In this document: piece by piece, positions 5,921 through 8,277 of the stretch | How the letters are laid out: every line of letters starts with the position of its first letter | Numbering within the stretch: position 1 is the first letter of the stretch | Made by a program: the position numbers and the translations under genes | Assembly: GCA_964534515.1 (NCBI GenBank) | Contig: CAZHPW010000097.1 | Coordinates: 1 to 8,277 of the forward strand | Length of the DNA: 8,277 nt | DNA from: UBA6115 sp964534515 | GTDB taxonomy: Bacteria > Bacillota > Clostridia > Christensenellales > Aristaeellaceae | Direction: 5' to 3' | The notes under the pieces: generated by a model | Database searches by the model: none | Seen by the model: only the letters and a program-made list of their open reading frames with translations | Told to the model about the DNA's origin: nothing

Positions 5921-6466
5921 ATGAAGTGGATTTGTAAGGTCTGCGGCTACATCCATGAAGGGGATACGCCCCCTGATGTTTGCCCGGTTTGCGGCGTAGG
6001 CGCGGATGCGTTTGAACAGATTTCCTCCGGTTTGAGCCTCAAGGACGGGCATGAGCTGGGCTCCGCACGGCTGGTGGACAACCGCGTGGTGGACAACCTG
6101 CAGCAGCGCCTTGAAAACGACTGCCGTGAGGCCGCCCAGTACCTAGCCATGGCCAGGGCCGCCGACAGGGAGGGCTACCCCGAGGTGGCCTCGCTCTTTG
6201 AGCGCCTCTCCCTGGAAGAGGTGCGCCACGCGGGCCGGCTGATGGAACTGCTGGGTGAGGGTTTAAGCGAGAGCACCCGCACCAACATGGAGCAGCGCGT
6301 CACGGCCGAGACCCAGGAATGCGCGGATAAAAAAGCCATCGCCGATTTGGCGAAGGAGCTCAAGTACGACGCGGTGCACGACGCCCTGCACGAAATGGCC
6401 AAGGACGAGGCGCGCCACGCGCTGGCCATCCACGGCCTGATGGAGCGGCTTTTCCCCAAGAAATAA
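5921..6466 (+). CDS. Reverse rubrerythrin (N-terminal rubredoxin, C-terminal diiron domain)
   Basis: This is a cytoplasmic peroxide- and oxygen-detoxifying protein of anaerobes. The 181 residues carry the domains in the opposite order to classical rubrerythrin. A short rubredoxin-like iron site comes first (C5-x2-C8-G-Y and C21-P-x-C24-G), then a four-helix ferritin-like domain. Diiron ligands fit the classical pattern: E70, E100-x2-H103, E130 with E133, and E163-x2-H166. The E130/E133 to E163/H166 spacing is the same as E94/E97 to E127/H130 of classical rubrerythrin. Relatives in Clostridium acetobutylicum (reverse rubrerythrins) act as NADH peroxidase/oxidase end points with separate reductases; by inference this one needs an electron donor, none of which is encoded nearby. 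The start at ATG 5921 has GAGG 5 bases upstream. It forms a single-gene unit closed by a strong terminator. Confidence 0.95.
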   Translation: MKWICKVCGYIHEGDTPPDVCPVCGVGADAFEQISSGLSLKDGHELGSARLVDNRVVDNLQQRLENDCREAAQYLAMARAADREGYPEVASLFERLSLEEVRHAGRLMELLGEGLSESTRTNMEQRVTAETQECADKKAIADLAKELKYDAVHDALHEMAKDEARHALAIHGLMERLFPKK

Positions 6467-6481
6467 ACAAGTCAAACAAGC

Positions 6482-6512
6482 AAAAGATGCCGTATCACAC
6501 GGCATCTTTTTT
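6482..6512. terminator. Bidirectional rho-independent terminator between convergent genes
   Basis: The arms 6482-6493 and 6499-6510 pair perfectly (12 bp: A-run, GATGCCGT / ACGGCATC, T-run) around a five-base loop ATCAC. T residues continue to 6512. The A-run/T-run symmetry lets it terminate both the rubrerythrin gene (plus) and the NusG-II/Gx operon (minus, stop at 6533). Confidence 0.93.
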
Positions 6513-6532
6513 GTTGGTTCAATAATGATTTT

Positions 6533-7093
6533 TTACTGCGCGGGGCTGTCCGGCTTCGGGGCATCGGGCTTGGTCACAAAGCCCAGCTGCTTTCTGCGCT
6601 CATAGGGCAGGAGGTGCTTCATGCGCAGAACGATGGAGCCGGTGATGCCGCCCATGACGCCGCCCACGATGACCAGAAGGCCAATCTGGAACAGAATTAG
6701 GGGGTAGCTCCACACCAGGACAGCCACTGCCATCTGCCCCACGTTGTGCAAAACGCCGCCGACCACACCCGCTGTGATGGGGCTGACATCCTTGACCACA
6801 TTGACCATGAGCGCCATGCCAATGAGGCTGATGAGGCCGCCAGCAAAACTCAGGGAGAGCGCTGTCGGGTTGGCGCCGCCAAAGAGCAGGGAAGTCAGCA
6901 AAACCTTGGCCAGCATAAGGGTAAAGGTCATGGGCACGGAGAACCAGTACAGGCACAGCAGCAGGACGCTGTTGGACAGGCCCAGCTTGATGCCAAAGCC
7001 CAGGCCCAGGTTCATCAGTTTCTCAAAATAGCCCAGGATGAGCATGATGGCGATGAAAAGACCGGCCAGGGCCAGGTTTTTGGTTTTGATCAT
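6533..7093 (-). CDS. Gx transporter family integral membrane protein (formerly 'heptaprenyl diphosphate synthase component I')
   Basis: This is a 186-residue, strongly hydrophobic membrane protein. Probable membrane segments lie around residues 6-22, 39-53, 55-72, 79-98, 105-125 and 129-155. Family-type motifs are GIKLGLSN (34-41), FAGGLISL (83-90) and GGVLHNVGQ (112-120). A basic, Pro-rich soluble tail (158-186) follows. The architecture resembles ECF transporter substrate-binding (S) components. The old synthase annotation came from gene neighbourhood and should not be read as enzymatic. ATG 7093 overlaps the NusG-II stop as ATGA, so translation is coupled. From memory, relatives of this pair sit in the Listeria and lactobacillus extracellular-electron-transfer loci (eetA/eetB) with flavinylation and demethylmenaquinone genes; none of those is seen here. 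The substrate is unknown. Confidence 0.9.
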   Translation of the reverse strand: MIKTKNLALAGLFIAIMLILGYFEKLMNLGLGFGIKLGLSNSVLLLCLYWFSVPMTFTLMLAKVLLTSLLFGGANPTALSLSFAGGLISLIGMALMVNVVKDVSPITAGVVGGVLHNVGQMAVAVLVWSYPLILFQIGLLVIVGGVMGGITGSIVLRMKHLLPYERRKQLGFVTKPDAPKPDSPAQ

Positions 7094-7560
7094 GGGTTTT
7101 GCTCCGAAAGCAGGTTAACCGCGTCCTCCCTGGGCAGCAGTTCCAGGCTCAACTGGTGGGGCAGGCAGGTAATCCACTGAAAGAAGACGCGGGTGTCAAT
7201 ATTGTCCAGGGTCATCTGCCCCTGGGCGATGCACTCATGCTTGGGGCAGTTGGCGCTGTGCATGACCACGCTGTTGCGGTCAATGTGAATGACGTTCTCA
7301 AAGCCCTGCTCCTGGCGGATGGTGATTTCACCGGGGCCGTTTAAGGGCACCAGGTTGTAATATTCGTTGCCTTGTTTAATGCGCAGATAGCTCTCCGCCT
7401 CCTCAAGCGCCTTGGCGCTTTGGTCAATGCCCTGGGCGGTCAGTGTGAGCGTAGGCAGGGTGGTGTTGTCGGGCTTGGGTTTGAAAAACAGGCTGCCCAG
7501 AAAAAAGAGGGCCGCCAGCACGGCTACCCCGCCCAAAATTAAAAAATCCTTACGCTTCAA
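7090..7560 (-). CDS. NusG domain II (NGN-unrelated) membrane-anchored extracytoplasmic protein
   Basis: This is a 156-residue protein that belongs, by its motifs, to the small NusG_II family. Despite the name it is not a transcription factor. After a basic start (KRKDF) one membrane segment spans about residues 7-26, followed by an extracytoplasmic domain. Landmarks are GEITIRQEQG, FENVIHIDRNSVVM, C105-PKHE-C110 and WIT-C132-LPHQL. The conserved cysteines suggest metal or redox chemistry. The start is TTG 7560, because AAGGAGG (complement of 7568-7574) lies 7 bases upstream. The longer ATG 7599 reading lacks a site and would put the ribosome site inside the gene. It overlaps the Gx gene by 4 bases, so the two products probably act together at the membrane. 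It is divergent from glmM. Confidence 0.9.
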   Translation of the reverse strand: MKRKDFLILGGVAVLAALFFLGSLFFKPKPDNTTLPTLTLTAQGIDQSAKALEEAESYLRIKQGNEYYNLVPLNGPGEITIRQEQGFENVIHIDRNSVVMHSANCPKHECIAQGQMTLDNIDTRVFFQWITCLPHQLSLELLPREDAVNLLSEQNP

Positions 7561-7567
7561 ACCGTGG

Positions 7568-7574
7568 CCTCCTT
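7568..7574 (-). promoter_or_regulatory. Ribosome binding site deciding a TTG start (NusG-II gene)
   Basis: The minus strand reads AAGGAGG, then 7 bases, then TTG at 7560-7558. This is a near-ideal Shine-Dalgarno sequence and outweighs the in-frame ATG at 7599. Confidence 0.88.
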
Positions 7575-7589
7575 GTAATACTAAGGGGT

Positions 7590-7619
7590 ATGATACCAAG
7601 AAGTTCGCTTGATTGTAAA
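7590..7619 (-). promoter_or_regulatory. Sigma-70-type promoter of the NusG-II/Gx operon, with an overlapping palindrome
   Basis: On the minus strand a -35 TTTACA (complement of 7614-7619, five of six matches), an 18-base spacer and a -10 TATCAT (complement of 7590-7595, five of six) are correctly placed 30 bases before the TTG start. The -10 lies inside a perfect 11-base palindrome, GGTAT-G-ATACC (7587-7597), which could be an operator. Confidence 0.6.
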
Positions 7620-7631
7620 GGGCGGCCCTGG

Positions 7632-7660
7632 TTGTATCAAGGCCGTAAAACCAGTATAAT
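7632..7660 (+). promoter_or_regulatory. Sigma-70-type promoter of glmM
   Basis: The -10 is an exact TATAAT (7655-7660), with a 17-base spacer to TTGTAT (7632-7637), which keeps the TTG of the -35. Transcription would start near 7667, giving a leader of about 43 bases. The ribosome site AAGGAG (7697-7702) is 7 bases before the ATG. Confidence 0.65.
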
Positions 7661-7709
7661 CAAGTCAATTCAAGTGTTCACACTCAAAGAATCGATAAGG
7701 AGAATATAC

Positions 7710-8277
7710 ATGGGAAAATATTTTGGCACGGATGGATTCCGCGGTGAAGCCAATGTGGGGCTGACTGTTGACCACGCGCTGCGCATCGGGCGCTTCCTGG
7801 GGCATTACTACGGACAAAACAAGAAGGCGCGCATTGTCATCGGCAAGGACACAAGGCTGTCCAGCTACATGCTGGAGGACGCCCTGTCCGCCGGCATCAC
7901 GGCCTCCGGCGCTGACGCCTACTTAATGCACGTCACCACCACGCCCAGCGTGTCCTACCTGACCAGGACTGAGCACTTTGACTGCGGAGTCATGATATCC
8001 GCCTCCCACAACGCCTATTACGACAACGGCATTAAATTGTTAAACGGCAACGGCGAAAAGATGGAAGAGGTGGTCATCAAGGAATTGGAAGCCTACCTGG
8101 ACAGCGACCCTGCCTCCATCCCCTACGCCAAGCGTGAGCGCATCGGCAAGACGGTGGACTACTACGGCGGGCGCAACAAGTACATCGGCTATCTGATTTC
8201 CCTCTCCCGCAATTCCTTCAACGGCTACAAGGTGGGCCTGGACTGCGCCAACGGCAGCACCTGGATGATTGCCAAGG
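7710..8277 (+). CDS. glmM: Phosphoglucosamine mutase, 3'-truncated by window edge
   Basis: GlmM converts glucosamine-6-phosphate to glucosamine-1-phosphate on the way to UDP-N-acetylglucosamine for peptidoglycan. The first 189 codons of an expected roughly 450 are visible. The N-terminus MGKYFGTDGFRGEANVGLT is diagnostic for GlmM rather than for phosphoglucomutase. Other marks are IGKDTRLSSYML and the active-site loop VMISASHNAYYDNGIKL, with S99 as the phosphorylated serine by alignment to E. coli Ser102. The loop has Ala after HN, where most relatives have Pro. The beginning of domain 2 (VGLDCANGS) appears at the edge. Metal-binding and sugar-binding loops lie beyond the window. The ATG start has AAGGAG 7 bases upstream. 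No hairpin resembling the glmS ribozyme is expected or seen in the short leader. Confidence 0.96.
   Translation, partial: MGKYFGTDGFRGEANVGLTVDHALRIGRFLGHYYGQNKKARIVIGKDTRLSSYMLEDALSAGITASGADAYLMHVTTTPSVSYLTRTEHFDCGVMISASHNAYYDNGIKLLNGNGEKMEEVVIKELEAYLDSDPASIPYAKRERIGKTVDYYGGRNKYIGYLISLSRNSFNGYKVGLDCANGSTWMIAK

Noticed and set aside
6746..7180. 144-codon plus-strand frame over the NusG-II/Gx genes
   Set aside because: It is antisense to two recognised, overlapping genes. Its Gln/His/Gly-rich composition is that of a shadow frame.
1..8277. CRISPR arrays, insertion sequences, tRNA or phage genes
   Set aside because: No regularly spaced repeats, transposase motifs, terminal inverted repeats or cloverleaf sequences were found. 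All genes are of chromosomal housekeeping or conserved type.

Overview
The window looks like chromosomal core sequence from a fairly GC-rich anaerobic Firmicute, most likely of class Clostridia. That placement is an inference. It rests on an AddB-type recombination nuclease, a reverse-order rubrerythrin, a NusG-II/Gx-transporter pair, a small P-loop family I associate with Clostridia, strong AGGAGG-type ribosome binding sites and TATAAT -10 boxes. I see no mobile element, CRISPR array, tRNA or rRNA.

Layout, left to right. (1) 1-984, plus strand: the C-terminal part of a class I ribonucleotide reductase small subunit, followed after one base by a small cupin gene. A strong bidirectional terminator (994-1031) closes this unit. 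(2) 1043-1774, minus strand: an exported protein of unknown family with Cys, His and Asp/Asn residues in the order of a papain/NlpC-P60/CHAP-like hydrolase. It is divergent from (3) addB, 1906-5211, plus strand, the nuclease and iron-sulfur subunit of AddAB, which lacks the usual N-terminal Walker A. (4) 5212-5399: a 188-base, relatively AT-rich spacer with a promoter and a doubtful 43-codon ORF. (5) 5400-5810, plus: a small P-loop ATP-binding protein. (6) 5921-6466, plus: a reverse rubrerythrin, followed by a second bidirectional terminator. (7) 7560-6533, minus: a two-gene operon of a NusG domain II protein and a Gx transporter family membrane protein, overlapping by ATGA. (8) 7710 to the right edge, plus: the N-terminal third or so of phosphoglucosamine mutase GlmM, divergent from (7).

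The genes fall into separate short transcription units: deoxynucleotide synthesis, double-strand-break repair, peroxide defence, membrane redox or prenyl-quinone-linked functions, and cell-wall precursor synthesis. They do not form one obvious pathway. The best leads are the AddB without a P-loop beside a separate small P-loop gene, the unassigned exported putative cysteine hydrolase, and the cupin attached to the ribonucleotide reductase gene. Three genes (minus-strand exported protein, NusG-II protein and addB) need a start different from the longest ORF. In each case the ribosome binding site decides it, and two of the starts are TTG.
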